From positions 840,727-904,726 of the forward strand of contig PTFA01000336.1 of assembly GCA_003342895.1 (NCBI GenBank): a stretch of DNA of 64,000 nucleotides, given 5' to 3'. The notes under the pieces were generated by a model, which was not told the DNA's origin, searched no databases, and was given only the letters and a program-made list of their open reading frames with translations. Both the position numbers and the translations under genes were made by a program. Source of the DNA: Casuarius casuarius. Lineage: Eukaryota > Chordata > Aves > Casuariiformes > Casuariidae. Positions 25,449-38,594 of this stretch are shown in pieces (position 1 is the stretch's first letter; each line of letters opens with the position of its first letter).

Positions 25449-28269
25449 GCTATTTAATAAGTTCGACAATACAAGCTGTTTGGGATGGCTCTTTGCAACC
25501 AGACGCTGTGATTAGAGTTTTGATCGGTGCAGTTTGCCTTTAAGAAGCAAAAACACACCCTGCATTCAGGGGATGCTTATTGTAAGGTGCTGCCTTCCAT
25601 CCAATTAGTAATATTCTGGGCAAGAAATTTAATTGGGTGCTACAGAAAGAAGAAAGCATTAATTAGAAAAAGATGCTGCTGTCAGAAGAAGAAAAATAAA
25701 GCTACTCATATACCACTTGCCTCTTGTGTTGTGAGTAATACGGCTATGATCTACGATGGAGCCAGGTAACCCTTCACCTTTTTTTTATGTGGATTACATG
25801 GACAGATTCAAAGCAAGCAGCCCCCACTGGGCCCTGTTTCTGTCCTAAGCAGGCGAGGCCGTGTCTGACAGTGACTTTAAGTAGACTTGTTGGAGCCGGT
25901 GCCAAATGGTAATAAGTTGCTTTCTGATGATGAATGGTACCTCTGAGATATACCGCACTCTCACGGCACTTCTGTGCAGATAGCTTGGGCTCTCTCAAGC
26001 TGGTATCTGAACAGGAAATTCAATACTGAAATTATGTGCAGGCTCTGTTTTCTTTTTTCTCTCTATCTCTTTTTTTTTTCCCCTCATGAAAGAGCATTTT
26101 ATGAGCAGAACCGACTAGTGAGAGGCTGCCGCACAGTAAGAACCCTTGCTTTTTTGTATTTGCAAAGGGATCTAAGGTTGGAAGCTGGAGTTCATGTCTG
26201 TATTACTTTCTGTGACTGAGAGCTGATGCTGGAGGGAAGGTAACTGTGGGACCATGCTAACTGCAGAGACTGCCTGGCTGAGGCCAAAGGAGATATGAAT
26301 CTTGGCACTCCTATAGCAGTCAAACACAACAGAGGTGAAGCTCACATTTATGAACCTCTTTGCTTGCAAAGGGACCCCAGAACTTTGAACGAATGCTCCA
26401 CATGAGCAAAGCTTACCAATTCCCTCTTACCCCTGTGCAAGACATATATTGGACATGAGACAGGAGCCTTTCCTCCCACACACCCAGACAGAGCAGGTTC
26501 AATGATTGGCGATGGGATGTAGCGCAGGGTTTCGTCTAAGGAGAACATCCCTCACCGGATCTCTATGGACCTGGTTCCTCTATGGACATGGATCCAGCTG
26601 GGATGGGCAATTTCTACTGCTTCCCCCTTCACACAGCTGCTGCAGAGCCTCTCTCCTGCAACTGCAGTAGGAATGCTAGGAAATCAGGATCCGTCCTTCA
26701 GTACTGACATGGGCTCTTGACTGCATTAAGGTTTTTTTTTTTTTTTCCGCAATTCGTGTGATACATGCAATGACTTGCCTCCGACACGGAAAACAGCATT
26801 TGCTTTTCATTAATGGGGCAGGATGGTAATAAAGGCAATAGCGTGCGTTAATTTGGAGGACTAGAAGCCAAATGTGTGTTAAGGCTGGACAATAAGAGTG
26901 TTTTGAACAGACATTTGCCAGGTTGGGCTGTTCTGGCACCAGGAATTTTGTGAAGACTGTCCTTAGTGTGGAAATGATCTAAATGGGTGGATGTTTAACC
27001 CATGGGATGCTGTACCCCACACAGAGCTTAAAATGAATATATCCAGGGGGATATTTGGGGATATATAGGAGCACATTTCAGGCAGACGATACCATCAACA
27101 TCTGTTGGTTATTTTCTTTTGTCAGGCCAAAGACAGCGAACATGCTAGGAATAGCAAACGGCTAGCGTGGTTTTGCTTTGTCAGAGTGTTTCCTTTAGAT
27201 GAGTAAGAAGGAATGTTAATTTTCTCTCTTGATCCCTGTTGGGGTTAATCAGTAACTTCTTGGGGCAGCATAGAGAAACTAACCCCCAGGTCAAACAGGA
27301 AGACTGCAGTATACCACAGCCCAGCTTGGCTGTCACAGGAACATCCTTCTTGCAGTTTCTCCTCGAGTCCTTTATTTCTGACTATTTTTAACAAAGCTGG
27401 AACTGCATTACGGCTTGCAAGCTGCTCCTGGTGAGCCCGGCGGAGAGGCTGCCAGTGGCTGCAAGTGGCTGAAGCTCGCTTTGAAATTGCATCCAGTGCC
27501 CCTCTGCCAGCAGCTGGGGCACTGGCTGGGGGTTCCTCCTAGTCCAGGAAACACGTACAAGCTACAGGCCACTGCCGCCGTCCCGGGATCTCAGATACTT
27601 GAGTGTCCCCAAAAGACCAAACTAATGACTTGTGTCAAAGAACGCTGTTTCTTTTTAACGGAGAGTCACCTCTAAAATGAAAGACACACGCAGCTTTTTC
27701 TTCTCGCTTGCAAATATTTTCATTTATATTTTCACCAGTGGAAAAAAAATGCAGGCGTGGGCTGGGCCTGGCAAAGTCCTAGGAAAGCTGGCAGCTCTGT
27801 GCAGTGGAGAAATGGAGAAATAGCTCAGTTGTGAAGCTCCAGGTAGCTTTCTAAGCAGAGGGGAAAAGAAAACGCCTGCTCTCCCTCGTGTGGTACGGCA
27901 GCCGTACGTGGGTGCTCCTGGGAGCTCTGCTGGGATTTGTCCCTTTGCGTGACTTTGGGGGACAGATTAAGTCTGGTCGCATCCGAAGTTGCAAAAAGAC
28001 TTTTGGAAGCTACAGGGAAATGAGACAAAAGCAGCTTTTCCCTTTCAGCTTTCACAGTTCCTTGTGTAAGTGGCAAACGAAGCCGTAATCGGTGCCAAGC
28101 AAAGCGAATAATATCATCGGGACGTTTGGACCGACGAACCACACTGTGTCTTTACTTAGAGTTTCTAGATTTTGATTGCCCAGCTCCTCCCGGAGGTTTC
28201 TACCAAAAGACAGACTTCTATTGCTGCTAATGGCTTGCTTGCTGCCTATTTGACATATATATATATTTT

Positions 28270-28620
28270 TTCCTTTCAGTGGACAGCTGCTTTGTAGCCC
28301 ACTGCCAGAACGCCGCTTGCCCCCAGATTTTGAAGAGCGAGACCCCCCCGCAGGGAAGGAGGGGCTGCTCGCCCCAACCCCCCGCACGGCGGGCAGCGGC
28401 GGGGCGCGGGGCGGGGCGGCGGCGGATCGCGGGGCCGCTGCGGACGAGCCCGCGGAGCCGCCGCTGCCCCGCGGTGCCGCACGATGCCCTACCTGCTCGT
28501 CAGCACGCAGATCCGCCTGGTGAGTCCGCCCCGCCGGGGCTGCCGCGGAGGGGCCGTTGCTCGGGGAGGGGGGCCGAGGCGAGCGGAGCCGCTGTGGCCG
28601 CAGCCCTCCTTCACCCCGCG
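28270..28620 (+). promoter_or_regulatory. CpG-island promoter and first exon region of GCHFR
   Basis: A sharp rise in G+C and CpG density that brackets the GCHFR ATG at 28484. A TATATATATA run at about 28255-28265 lies just upstream. GC-box-like GGGGCGGGG is present at about 28405-28420. The exact transcription start cannot be fixed from sequence. Confidence 0.65.
28484..28519 (+). CDS. GCHFR: GCHFR coding exon 1
   Basis: Twelve codons, MPYLLVSTQIRL, followed directly by the strong donor GTGAGT; phase 0. Confidence 0.95.
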
Positions 28621-31600
28621 CCCTTAGTGCCGTCCGGTGCCACAGCCGGCTGGGAGGAGGTCGGGCCTCCCGTGCCCGTTAGCTGCCGCTCCGTCCACCC
28701 AGTAAAACCTGCGGGTCTCGAACAGTGAGTAGCATAACCTGCGGAAAGCAGTCGTAGCATCCTGGGAACGTCGGACTTGTCGTGTCCGGCCGTGCGTCCT
28801 CGCCGCAGGTTGTCCCTCTTCCCCGGATAGCCCCGCGTGGGGCTCTGCTGCTTGAAAACGGAGCCGCGGTTGAAGGGAAGCGCGTTGTTGGCACCAAGGT
28901 TATCGTGCAGCGCCCGGTCGGTGGCAGGGGTTTCTCTCGGAGAACCAGGCTGACAGCTGCAGCCTCTTCTTCGGATATCATGACATAACGGAAACGTTAG
29001 TTCGTACCAATTGGAAATCTGCATTCCACAGTATTTCAGGACTTCAAGGGCAGACAGATATGTATTTGTTTCTTTTGTCCCCCCCCGCAAGGGAAACTAT
29101 ATTTATTGTCCAAAGGCCAAAATACGGTGACGTGGTTTTGCAATAGGAAGGGTGGGATCGTGAAAAAAACAGATCAACAAGTTGTCAGGACTTTGGTGAA
29201 AGATGCAGCCTGCCATAGCCGAAGAACATCTTCCATTACACGCTTCTGAAACCCAGTGGGGACACGCGGGGAATTTAAATATCCTACTTTAATATCTCCT
29301 ATCTCCACAGCACTACTTGAAAATATTGCTTGGAATTAGGTCCGGGTGGGCAAACCACTGCCCCGACCTGGGGAACGAGCGCTGGACAGCTCGAGATCAT
29401 CCAGTGAGAGGATGAGCAGGCAACCCAGGCTGGCTTTTAGGAAGGCTGTGAGTTGGACAGGTTGTTTTCTGTTGCGCGGTGTGTCTGTAGCCGGAGTGAG
29501 TGGCTGCAGGTGGGAATGCTGCAGGGGCAGCAACTCGAACAGCAAAGGCTTTTCCCTTGTGCCAGTGTGTATTTTTTCCAGCTCTCCAGACAGCTAACTG
29601 TAGGAGTGTGCCTGCTTGTTACATGGCTAATTAAAATACGTTTGATTAGTTGAGCTGCTTGAAGATTTTCTAGTTGGGCTCTGATCTGGGCTCTTCCCGA
29701 GGCTTTGATTTACTGCAGTTTGTCAGAGTCCGTTGGCTAATAGATCAGTGCTGAGAGAAGAGGATTTTGCCCTCCCTGCTTAGCTCAGTTCTTGCTCTTC
29801 TGCTTTTGTAAAACACACGTACCTTGGCTTTTCTAGGCCAGAACAAACACTCTGCTTTGCGTGCTGTGCGCAGCGACAGAGCCGAGCCACGCTGCTGTCC
29901 CTCCCTCGGCCAACCGCGCGTCTCGTTGCTAAACTAACCGCGAGGTCGGAGTGCACGGCTTCCCCTTCTGCTGTGTTTGCCTCTGGGACCGAAAGGTTGA
30001 CCCTGTTGCGTAAGGGTGGACCGCTGCATGGAGCGTGCAGAGCACGAACAGCCTGGGTTTTGCAACCACCGCTCAAGGCTGCAGGGCCCTCGGCCTGTTC
30101 CCCGACGTTGGTTTCTTCAAGGGGTGATGGAGAAGAGGGGGGCTGTAAAGGACCCGGGGTATGCTTAAAAAGGTATGCCATTACCTAGGGTTGAGCATAG
30201 CTTTGCGTGTTATAAAGTGGTGTTAACAGCATACAGTAGGTTTGCTGGTATCAGCGGATAGGTGACATCCACTGGAGAAGCAACTTTCACTCGCAAACTT
30301 TCTTTGTGTAGCATAGACAGGACTTAAAAGGAAACGATCGGTCCACCTGGTAAAATCAATTGGAAACTTGCCATTGTCTTCAGCAGAGGAACAGTCCGGA
30401 GCCTGCAGGAGTGGGTTTTGGGGGGGCTGAAGATCCTAGCACCCACATTAGCACCAAGGAAGGAGGGGCGAGTTGTGGGTCCCATCGTGCTGGCATGTGT
30501 GATCTTATGTGCTCGTCTCCATCCTGCTCACCGCCGCAGCCGGCTCTTGCGGTCATGGCTCATGTTCAGAGACGCTGGCATTATTCCCCCCACCCCGAGC
30601 TGAGGCACCTGCGTGAACACTTCAGCGTCTCCTTTCTGTTCTTGCTGTCCTGACTTACGTGTTATTTTGGGGCCGCAATGTTTCTCCTGTAAAAACCAGC
30701 GGTTGGATCCTGTGTTTTCCTCATCTTTCAGCTTTACTGTTCCAGGGAGGCCGGGTGCTGCCTGCCGGCAGGGTTGGCAGCAGTCCTGCAGGTGGCTGTT
30801 GTGGCTCAGTTGAGAGGAGATCGCATTTGAGCTACGATTATTTGATGAGCCCTGATTCTTAGTTTCGGACTTCCTCCAGACCAGGAAANTCTCCCAAAAA
30901 AGCACTTTTGGAGCACGATGCAAAAGCGTTTTTGCACCTCCCCTCCCATATGACATGTGTGAAGTCCATCTGATGGTTTAGGCGACAAGATGACTCGTGT
31001 TTCTGGTTATCTGTCCCCAGCTCCTCTGCTGTCCTTTTGGTTTCAAGGGAGAGTGGCGGTCCCTTGTCACCCCACCGATGTTCCTCTGCCCTAATCACTC
31101 CCTGCTGCCTTTTCTCCCCTTTTTTCCTACCTTTCCCTGCTAGTGCAGCCATTCCCAAAGCTGGACTCTGCCAGGCCAAGGCGAACGGTCACGGGAAACC
31201 TCATTACATGGTAAAACTTAGAGCCTCGCAAGTTTTGGGTGAGGAGGCTGTCACTTCCTCAGTGCTGTCCTGCAGAGGTCCCCTGCGGTGGACCCGGTGG
31301 GACCAGGGCCAGCGTGAGCTCAGCCAGCAGGTGGCCCTCGGGGAGCAAACCAAGGTCCTTTCCGGGGAGCACGCAGGTGACTGTCCTGAGCTGGGACACC
31401 TCNACACTGCTCCCCAGCGCCAAGCAAAGGAACCTGCCTCAAATACCAGTGGGATCTGAAGTACGGCCCTGGAAACCTTCTTCTGAGGAGTTGCTCCTTC
31501 CTGCTTGCTTCTGACATAGTTCCCTTCCCAATGCATCTTTCCCGGTTGTGCCTGAGGCCGGTGTGTGGCTTTAGGACTGGGACTTTGGAGAACTGCAAAC

Positions 31601-34600
31601 GTCCCTCGTACTCTGCTGTTTGTTCCCTGGACAGAGGTGGGCGTAAAGCAAACCTGGTCCCTACGGTGCAGGGACTACCTCTTACCGGAGCCATCCTGGG
31701 GAGTGGGGAGGGAGTGGCCATACTGCGGTACATCGCTCAGCTGCTCTGCTGCGTTTCCCTGCAGGAGGTCGGCCCGACCATGGTGGGAGATGAACATTCG
31801 GATCCCAACCTGATGAACTACCTGGGGGCCACGAAGAGGAACATGTTGGGTAACCACTTGTAAGNGTTCCTGTGCTGTGTCTCATGCTCTTGTCTGTCCT
31901 CATTGTCCCCAGAGCTTCCCTCCTGTCCACCACAGCAAATTCCAACTGCATGTCCACCTTTAAGCTCAGGATTAGGTTGCTGGTGAAAAAAACCTAGGTA
32001 ATGCCTTGGCAGACCTGAAATGCCTGGTTACTTTTCTCAGCTCTGTCTCGCATCCCTGCGACACAGAGTTGGAGAACAGCCCTTTGTCCACATGCCTCCT
32101 CTGGAAATGGGTTATGTTGATGATCCTTTTAATAGACTTTGCNGTTTTCAAAGCATTTCATACAATCTGAGTTGAAATGTCCTTCACAAATGGGCAACTG
32201 CGTGGAGAAGTGACCCTTTTGAGGTGTCCGTACAAACCAGTCTCAAACTGTAGACTCATCCTCATACGCTGGCATTGCAGGAAGCTGGTGCACCAGCAGT
32301 ACCCTTAAAAAATGACGTGGGTTTTGTACATTCAGCAGCTGCTCCNTGAATTGAACATGCAGTGACTGTTCAGTTTGCATTTAAAAACAAAACCCTGTGG
32401 TTCAAAGTGCTTTCTGAAAGCCACCGCATTTCACAAGGTGGTGGAAATCAAGGCNTTGAAGGGTTATGCACGTGTCCTTTACCTTGCCTGCTAATGCTCA
32501 CCTGCAGGAAACATTTCCTGATATTTCAGTTAGTTCTTTCTTTTTCTTGCTGTGACCCCATTTTAGCACCTGACCTTCCTCCTCCTCCANCCTTACCTTT
32601 TACATGTTTGGGATACCTCCTGGCTGTTACCTGATGCATGCCCTAGCTGAACAGGCACCATGAGCATTTTAATCTTTCTGCATCACTTGCTGCCTTTATC
32701 CTGTCTTTAGTCCTTGTAGCCAAACTGCCTCCCTTTTGTTACCATTTCCAGTCCCAAGACACTCAGAAGCCAACGGCTTCTGGCCAAGGGCGTGCATCCC
32801 TCCTCTCGCAGCCTTGGTCTGGCTGCGGCCTCTTTTGCTGCCACGCCACCCAACAAGCTGATCCCCAGCCTGTCCGATCGCTTTGTACTCTATCGCAGTT
32901 CGTCTGAGGTGTCTCCCTCTTACTGAGTGCCTGAGCCAGCCCCCCTCGAAGGCTGCTGCAAGCCTCTCCTTGGGCTGCAGAATTAGAGCTACTCCCCGTT
33001 GCCCTCTCTGACACCAGCCCATTAGTCTGTTTGTTTCCAAGCCGGATATATTATACCATGTCCCTGTGTATCTCTCTGCCCACACTGAGTTTGACACCAT
33101 CCTTCATGAGAGCGCAGCTTGTAAATGTTACCGACCTGTTCTTTACATCTTGTCCCACTTTTTTTTTTCCACTTGATATTTCAAATTCTTATTTTTCTGT
33201 AGGAAAAACAAAGCAAAACAAAACCCCAAATGGAAATTGAAACAACAGAGGGGAGCAGATAGATTTCCGCTGAATCTTGCCCACTCGCTCTGTGGTGCAG
33301 AGGAGGAGTAGGAGGAAAANCAGGCATTAAACAGAAGGAGGCCTCTCCTTCCCACTCTGTTCTGCAACTTCTATCAGCTGGGCTGGGAAAACCCACCTAC
33401 GCAGTACCAGCCTGGCAAACATCAAGGTCTAAGTCCTCAATTCCTGCTGCAATAAAAACCTGAATAAGGTGGGAGAATAAGGGAAGAAGAGGNAAAAAGT
33501 TTAAGGCCCTTGATGAAGAGAAGCCCTTCCAAATGCAAACTCAGGCCATCGCCGCCCACCTGCATCTGCAGGAAGACTGATCTNGTACCCCTTCTGCCAC
33601 TCAGCTCTCTGCCTAGCAGCGCTAGGGTGGATTTGCCGGCGAGCAGTCTCTGTGCTGCTATTCCGAACCCTGTGGGCGGCAGCGAGATTGGCAGGAGTGT
33701 GAGCTTCACGCGGCTGCCTGCAAAGCCGAGCCCAGAAGCAGGCGGGGAGTTATGCAATGAGAGAAAGGAGACCCGACAGGGGAAAAAAGAAAGAGGAGGC
33801 TTGAGGAAGGAATGAGTGCTGCTGGCTCCTGTGAGATAGGAACAACTCTCTAGGATTCAGGGGGAAGAGAAGACACAGGAAAGATAAATAAAGTGCCTCC
33901 ATATTCTCCATCCCGACAGTCAGGGAGGAGGTGCAGACTTGTGAAGTTTCAAAGTGCCAGATTTTACTTCTGTTTGGGAGAAGGGATCCGAGCTTTTTCT
34001 AGGATCTGCTGCTAGAGCCTGGCTGGTGGATTCACCACCTTTCTGCCCTCCCTCACCAGTCTGTGGCTANCAAGTGCCCGACAAATATTTTCAGCTCAGT
34101 TTGGCCCCACCTGTTTCCTAGTATGGCTTGTATTACATCTAGGGTAGTTCTCCTATATCCCAGCAGCACGTCTTCCCCGTTTGCACTTGAGCAACAGGAG
34201 GTGGAGAAAATAACTTCAGAGGGACGTGGCCACTCACGCCCAGAGAGGCACAGTTGCATGCCAGCGGGTGAGCCCTGAGCCGCCTTTCCTGGCGGAGCAC
34301 AGCCTCACTGCCAGAAGCCCAAAGCTTTTCCGCAAGAGGGATGAATGGTCCTCTGTTTGCACCACTGCCTAGCAGGGTTGCCCTCCACCTANCTGGAAGT
34401 GAGGCTTTACCAACAGTAAACTCAGCTACGTGATGCCACAAATCTTGTCCCTCCCATAGCATTGCGGGTCTGAAAACCTTAAACCTGACCTGATGAGCTC
34501 TGAGGGAGTCTGAAAGAGAAGGTCTAAGTAGTGTGGACTAGCTGAGGCACTCTAATATACAAATGAACTACTTAATTACCTGTAATAAAGGAGAGAAGCA

Positions 34601-37297
34601 ANCCTGTTATGCAGCTCTGCACTAGCTCCTGCAAATGTCATGTTATTAAGTTCAATCAACTGCTGGCGTGCAGGAATGTGTTGTCGCCCCCTTATCTGAC
34701 ATANAGGGGCAGAACCCTAGGGGCATCTGGGGTTTAAGAAGGGAAGAGCCAGGCTCTGCACGAGCCTGCTCTTTTCCAGGAGCCACTGTGGAGCTAAAGA
34801 TTACAAACCTGACTCTTGACTGCTGCCCTGCTGCAGAAGAGGAAACTCTTCTGGGGGCAATCTGTACACTTGAGTAGACATGCACGGATGGATGGATGGA
34901 TAGATGACTGTTGGGTCCTGTCCCAGGCATCTCTTGTTATTATGAAATCTATCAACACTGCTTGGTCTTCAATGAAAACAGATGCTGCCTCTTTAGCTCA
35001 TTTGGGAGTTGAGGTCCAAGGCACCTGCTAGTGCTTTAATTTAGCTGTTTCTCAGAGCATAGCCAAACTGCATCACTAAGGAAGCTGAAAGAACAGCTGT
35101 GCAGATTACAAGGCAATTGGCTGATCACTAGAAATAGCTGCATTTGGAGGATACTCCTGTTCTAGTTCAGTCCCCTCCCCATGCACNGCATGAGCTCATT
35201 TATTTGGGCCCCCTGATTCTGGTGTATCTGGAAGGCAGGGCAGCTGGGGCCAGATCCTTACAATGTGCAGGTGCACAAGTCCTGCCTAATCTCAGGTGAT
35301 TTTTATGTTCCCTGTTGGCTTTTAGCTGGGTGGAAAGACTTTGCAAGTTTTCATGGCCACCCCATATTGTTTCAGACCGGCTGCAAACAGAGATAGTGGT
35401 GCATTTGATGTATGTTGTATGCAGTCTTTTGTTTCACTGAATATGGAGTTGTGTATGGATGTGTGGCCCTGGGCGACCCAACCTTCCTTCTGATTTTAGC
35501 TCAGCCACTCAGTTTTTTTAGGTTCCCACAAGTAACAAACAATCCCTGCCTCAGTTTCTTCCTCTGCATAATGGGAATAATATTTACCAATTTCAACATG
35601 TGAATCTGAAGCACATGTGAAAAGCCTCTTAAAGAAAGCATTAACTTCAAAGCCACTTGTAATAATACATATCATCTTTACGCCACATCTATAATTATAG
35701 CAAAGTATAGNCTGTCTTAAGAAACAGNAAAAAAAAAGCTTTCACATCTTAGCATTATTTCATGTTTTAAAAGTACTCACCACTCCATTAATATTTTGCA
35801 ATCTTAGCAATAGCAACTTTGTCTGGAAATACTTTTGGGTCCTTTTTTATTGTTATTCNTATCAAAGTCAGAAGAGTCATTGTTACGATGCCCAAACAAC
35901 ATCACTAACGATCCTGTATCCCATCATTATCAGCTTATCTGGCGCTGTGAGTCATCTAAGAGCTCAACAATTATGAAGCTTATCCCATCTGTTTGAATAA
36001 ATGCTGTATCCAGAAAGACTGTGTTAAAAGAACATTAAGGCTGCCAAATCCGGCACTCAGGGTTATGCTTGCCATTTCGGGTCTGCTGCTTCCCAACCTA
36101 ATTCAGCCCGCTTTGCATCCGCACTGTGCGAGTCTTCCACTCCACAATCACTGGCTATTTTCTTTANGGTGGAAGCAGTATTGCAGCCCGCAGGTCTTCA
36201 GTGGAGAGGCAGCCTCCAGGATCGGGTGGAAGGAAGGAAAGTTTTTGCTTCAACATTCACAGAGCTGTCAGAAGCTTTAGAGAAGAGCTGGACAGAGACC
36301 CCCACCTGTCAATTCTTAGACAGTCACAGTGTGCAACTGCTCTGAACTGCCTGGGTAGAGAAGAGTCAGTGCTCCACCTTATTTGGCAGCTGGTTTTTGA
36401 GCACAGATGACTTCTGGTTTTTCAAAGGCTTAGTACTTGGCTGAAGGCAACATGTTTTTCCAACCCCCAAATTTCAAGCACTTGCTCACAAAAACACCAN
36501 CTGACTCACACACATGTTCTGATGCAGGCAAACATTGGGTTTTTTTTCATTCCTTAGAAACATTTGAATCCTTTTTTTTCTTTTCTTTCATTTCCAGAAT
36601 GGTCCAGCCAGGAAAGCTAGGGCCTAGGTNTAAGCAACAGCAAACATGGTCTGATAACAGGGAGCTATCAGGCCTTGTGAGCTCTCAGATCTGCAACTTC
36701 CNAGTAACAGAGAAAGTCAAGAAAAAGCTCAGGCTGTTCCTGTGCTGCAGTTGCCAAAGATGCTGTGTTTGAAGCCTCTGCCCTACTTTCCTCCTTGCTT
36801 TGCAGACAGTATCCTCTTTTTCCATGGATTACCAACCACATATACTTGTGGACTCCCTCAGTTGCAGCTTCGGTCCAGTTAACCAGCCAGCATGTGGCTT
36901 TGGACAACCAGTTCCAAAACCACCCTTCAATTTTAGGTGACCATTTCATTCCTAACAGCCTTTCTCCTCTTTGGTTTGGAAGCTGTGGGTTTTGGCCTCT
37001 GCCATCTAGTCAACCAAGACATTGCATCACGCAGGCTGTATGCCAGGTGTGGTCACTGCAATGTCTTATACTGTTTTATTAGTGATGCTGGAGACAGAGT
37101 CATTTCCACAAGGAAACCCTTGTCTCTTGCCTTTCCACCTCATCTTACTTCTTCCCCTCTTGTCTGCTTGCAGCTGGGAGTACTATGTAAATGATGCCCC
37201 CCGGATAGTCCTGGACAAGCTGGAGAACTGTGGTTACCGAGTGGTCAGCATGACAGGCGTGGGCCAGACGTTGGTGTGGTGCCTCCACAAGGAATAG
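28484..37297 (+). CDS. GCHFR: GCHFR, GTP cyclohydrolase I feedback regulatory protein (GFRP), complete
   Basis: GFRP is a small cytosolic/nuclear protein that binds GTP cyclohydrolase I as a pentamer. It mediates inhibition by tetrahydrobiopterin and stimulation by phenylalanine, and so sets flux into BH4 synthesis (known from the family). Three exons, 28484-28519, 31765-31859 and 37174-37297, join in phases 0 and 2 to 255 nt, giving 84 aa plus TAG. That is exactly the human length. The protein opens MPYLLVSTQIRL, continues EVGPTMVGDEHSDPNLMNYL, and ends SMTGVGQTLVWCLHKE, identical to human at the C-terminus. The start is the only ATG in frame at the head of the exon. A poly(A) signal is at 38082. 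The gene runs tail-to-tail into DNAJC17. The call is effectively certain. Confidence 0.97.
28520..31764. other. GCHFR intron 1
   Basis: The 5' end is still CpG-rich. Several open frames of 60-160 codons exist on both strands because of the base composition, but none resembles a known protein. One N is at about 30889. Confidence 0.7.
31765..31859 (+). CDS. GCHFR: GCHFR coding exon 2
   Basis: The acceptor TTTCCCTGCAG precedes GAG GTC GGC. The exon reads EVGPTMVGDEHSDPNLMNYL and then GATKRNMLGNH. The donor GTAAG was chosen over an earlier GTAACC because only it restores the F-W-E-Y-Y junction with exon 3. Reading into the intron gives an immediate stop. Confidence 0.95.
31860..37173. other. GCHFR intron 2
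   Basis: A 5.3-kb intron with many single Ns, a GGAT-type microsatellite at about 34885-34906 and one MIR-like relic. No coding signal was recognised. Confidence 0.7.
35470..35640 (+). repeat. Decayed MIR-type (CORE-SINE) relic
   Basis: The core CCTGCCTCAGTTTCTTCCTC followed by TGCATAATGGGAATAATATT closely follows the MIR consensus CCTCAGTTTCCTCATCTGTA and AAATGGGGATAATA. The flanks are badly diverged, so the edges are approximate. Confidence 0.65.
37174..37297 (+). CDS. GCHFR: GCHFR coding exon 3 and stop
   Basis: The acceptor CTTGCAG opens the exon. It reads WEYYVNDAPRIVLDKLENCG and then YRVVSMTGVGQTLVWCLHKE, ending in TAG. The aromatic before EYYV is Trp where human has Tyr. Confidence 0.97.
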
Positions 37298-38081
37298 CAA
37301 GGAAGACTTCTGCGTTCCGCCTGGANAAGACCCTGCTGTGGATCATCTCACACAGGACTGACAGCAAACTTCCCCCTTGAGTAATTCCTTTCTGTCCCAG
37401 ACTCCAGGCACTNGTGTAGGTGTGTGTGTGTAGGGGGGAGTGCCGTGGAGGCAAAACTTCGCCTAACAGAAGCTTGCCATCCCAGCCATTGCACAAGGCC
37501 TTAGAGGAGGAATGTATGCCCAATCCAGACTAAAGGTAAATCATACACAGAGAACAGATNGGTCTAACTATGCATTCGCCCAAATGGCAGTCTGGCAAAT
37601 ACTATCCTTTTACATTTTAATCATCCTCTATTTAGCATGTATTGGAGGGAGCTCAAATAACAGNCTTACCTGTCTCTTCCTTAGGGCTGCCCCAGAGAGG
37701 TGCTGAGCTGTGAGAGTTCAGAGCATGCCGCCACCCAGTCCATGGGAGGGCAGTTGGGAGGGGAGGCCAAACATGAATGGCACTCTCCCATCTCTTGCAA
37801 CCAAAGTGGTGGCTGCTAAACCAGCACACTGCCCTTTGAGAGTCCCTTCACTTGGCAGCAAGGCCAGTTTCTCTCCCCANTGGAATTGTGGTTAGCAGTG
37901 TCAGACTTTCAGTCCCAAGACTGCCATTCAAGCATAACACCTAGTTCCTGAAATAGTCTTAGAGCAGCACAGGAAGGTCCAGTGGACATTTCAGGTATGG
38001 CCTGCATAATCTTAACAGCAGCAATTGCAATGCTGGATTGTTTTGGACTGTGTGTATTGATCCTACTGTAGTGGTAACACC

Positions 38082-38087
38082 AATAAA
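38082..38087 (+). terminator. Poly(A) signal of GCHFR
   Basis: AATAAA, 785 nt after the GCHFR stop. A second AATAAA lies about 100 nt further on. Confidence 0.6.
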
Positions 38088-38395
38088 ACATTTATCTAAA
38101 GAGACTGGCATCTTTCTGTGGGCTGTTCTGAACTGTTGTTGCTGAAATCTTCTGGATCCACAGCTCGTGAACAAGCTTTCAGGAATAAAGAAGCTTCAAG
38201 TTTGAAGAGTTTGGGGTTTGTTCTGACAGCACCTCTCAAATCCTGTGACTGGGCAGCTACTCTAAGTACACAGGCTGATGAGGTGACGTGCTTGCTCAGA
38301 AGCCTGTGCAACCATATTTTCCCCTCTGTGGGAAAGGGATAAGGGCTGCAGTCGATGGCAGTTTGCATTCCTACAACAGTTTTAAAAAAAACAGG

Positions 38396-38401
38396 TTTAT
38401 T
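38396..38401 (-). terminator. Poly(A) signal of DNAJC17
   Basis: TTTATT on the plus strand is AATAAA for DNAJC17, about 70 nt after its stop codon. Confidence 0.65.
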
Positions 38402-38471
38402 GACTTAATTTAAGAAAACAGCTTTTCAAATGAAGAATGATGGGTTTGGGGGGAATCTGTACTCTCTCATC

Positions 38472-38594
38472 CTAGGTGTGAGACTCTTCCTCGTCTTCCC
38501 GCTTGAGCTGTTCAATCAGCTGCTGTCTCTCTGCTGCTTGGCGCATCCGCATCATCACCAAGCTCTCATAGTCTCGCTCTGAGACGACTGATCT
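38472..38594 (-). CDS. DNAJC17: DNAJC17 coding exon 11 and stop
   Basis: Residues 272-311. It reads [20 protein letters not shown] then [19 protein letters not shown], ending in TAG. It is separated from exon 10 by a 7.2-kb intron that holds C15orf62. Confidence 0.96.
   Translation of the reverse strand, partial: RSVVSERDYESLVMMRMRQAAERQQLIEQLKREDEEESHT

Larger units (their letters stand above)
22211..28269. other. Intergenic region between the RMDN3 and GCHFR promoters
   Basis: The two genes are divergent. I see no conserved coding sequence here; open frames are short. It holds one MIR-like SINE relic (about 24210-24325), an (AT)n run at 25431-25448, a poly-T run at about 26729-26746 and ordinary single-copy sequence. 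Distal regulatory elements could be present but cannot be read from sequence alone. Confidence 0.6.
37298..38471. other. Convergent 3' UTRs of GCHFR and DNAJC17
   Basis: The GCHFR 3' UTR ends near 38100 on the plus strand. The DNAJC17 3' UTR ends near 38380 on the minus strand. No coding sequence was recognised between the two stop codons. Confidence 0.6.

Noticed and set aside
28279..28728. 149-codon frame across the GCHFR CpG island
   Set aside because: It is in a different frame from the GCHFR exon, shows only compositional Ala/Arg/Pro bias and has no recognisable similarity.
32696..33100. 134-codon minus-strand frame in GCHFR intron 2
   Set aside because: No recognisable family, and the translation looks like random composition.
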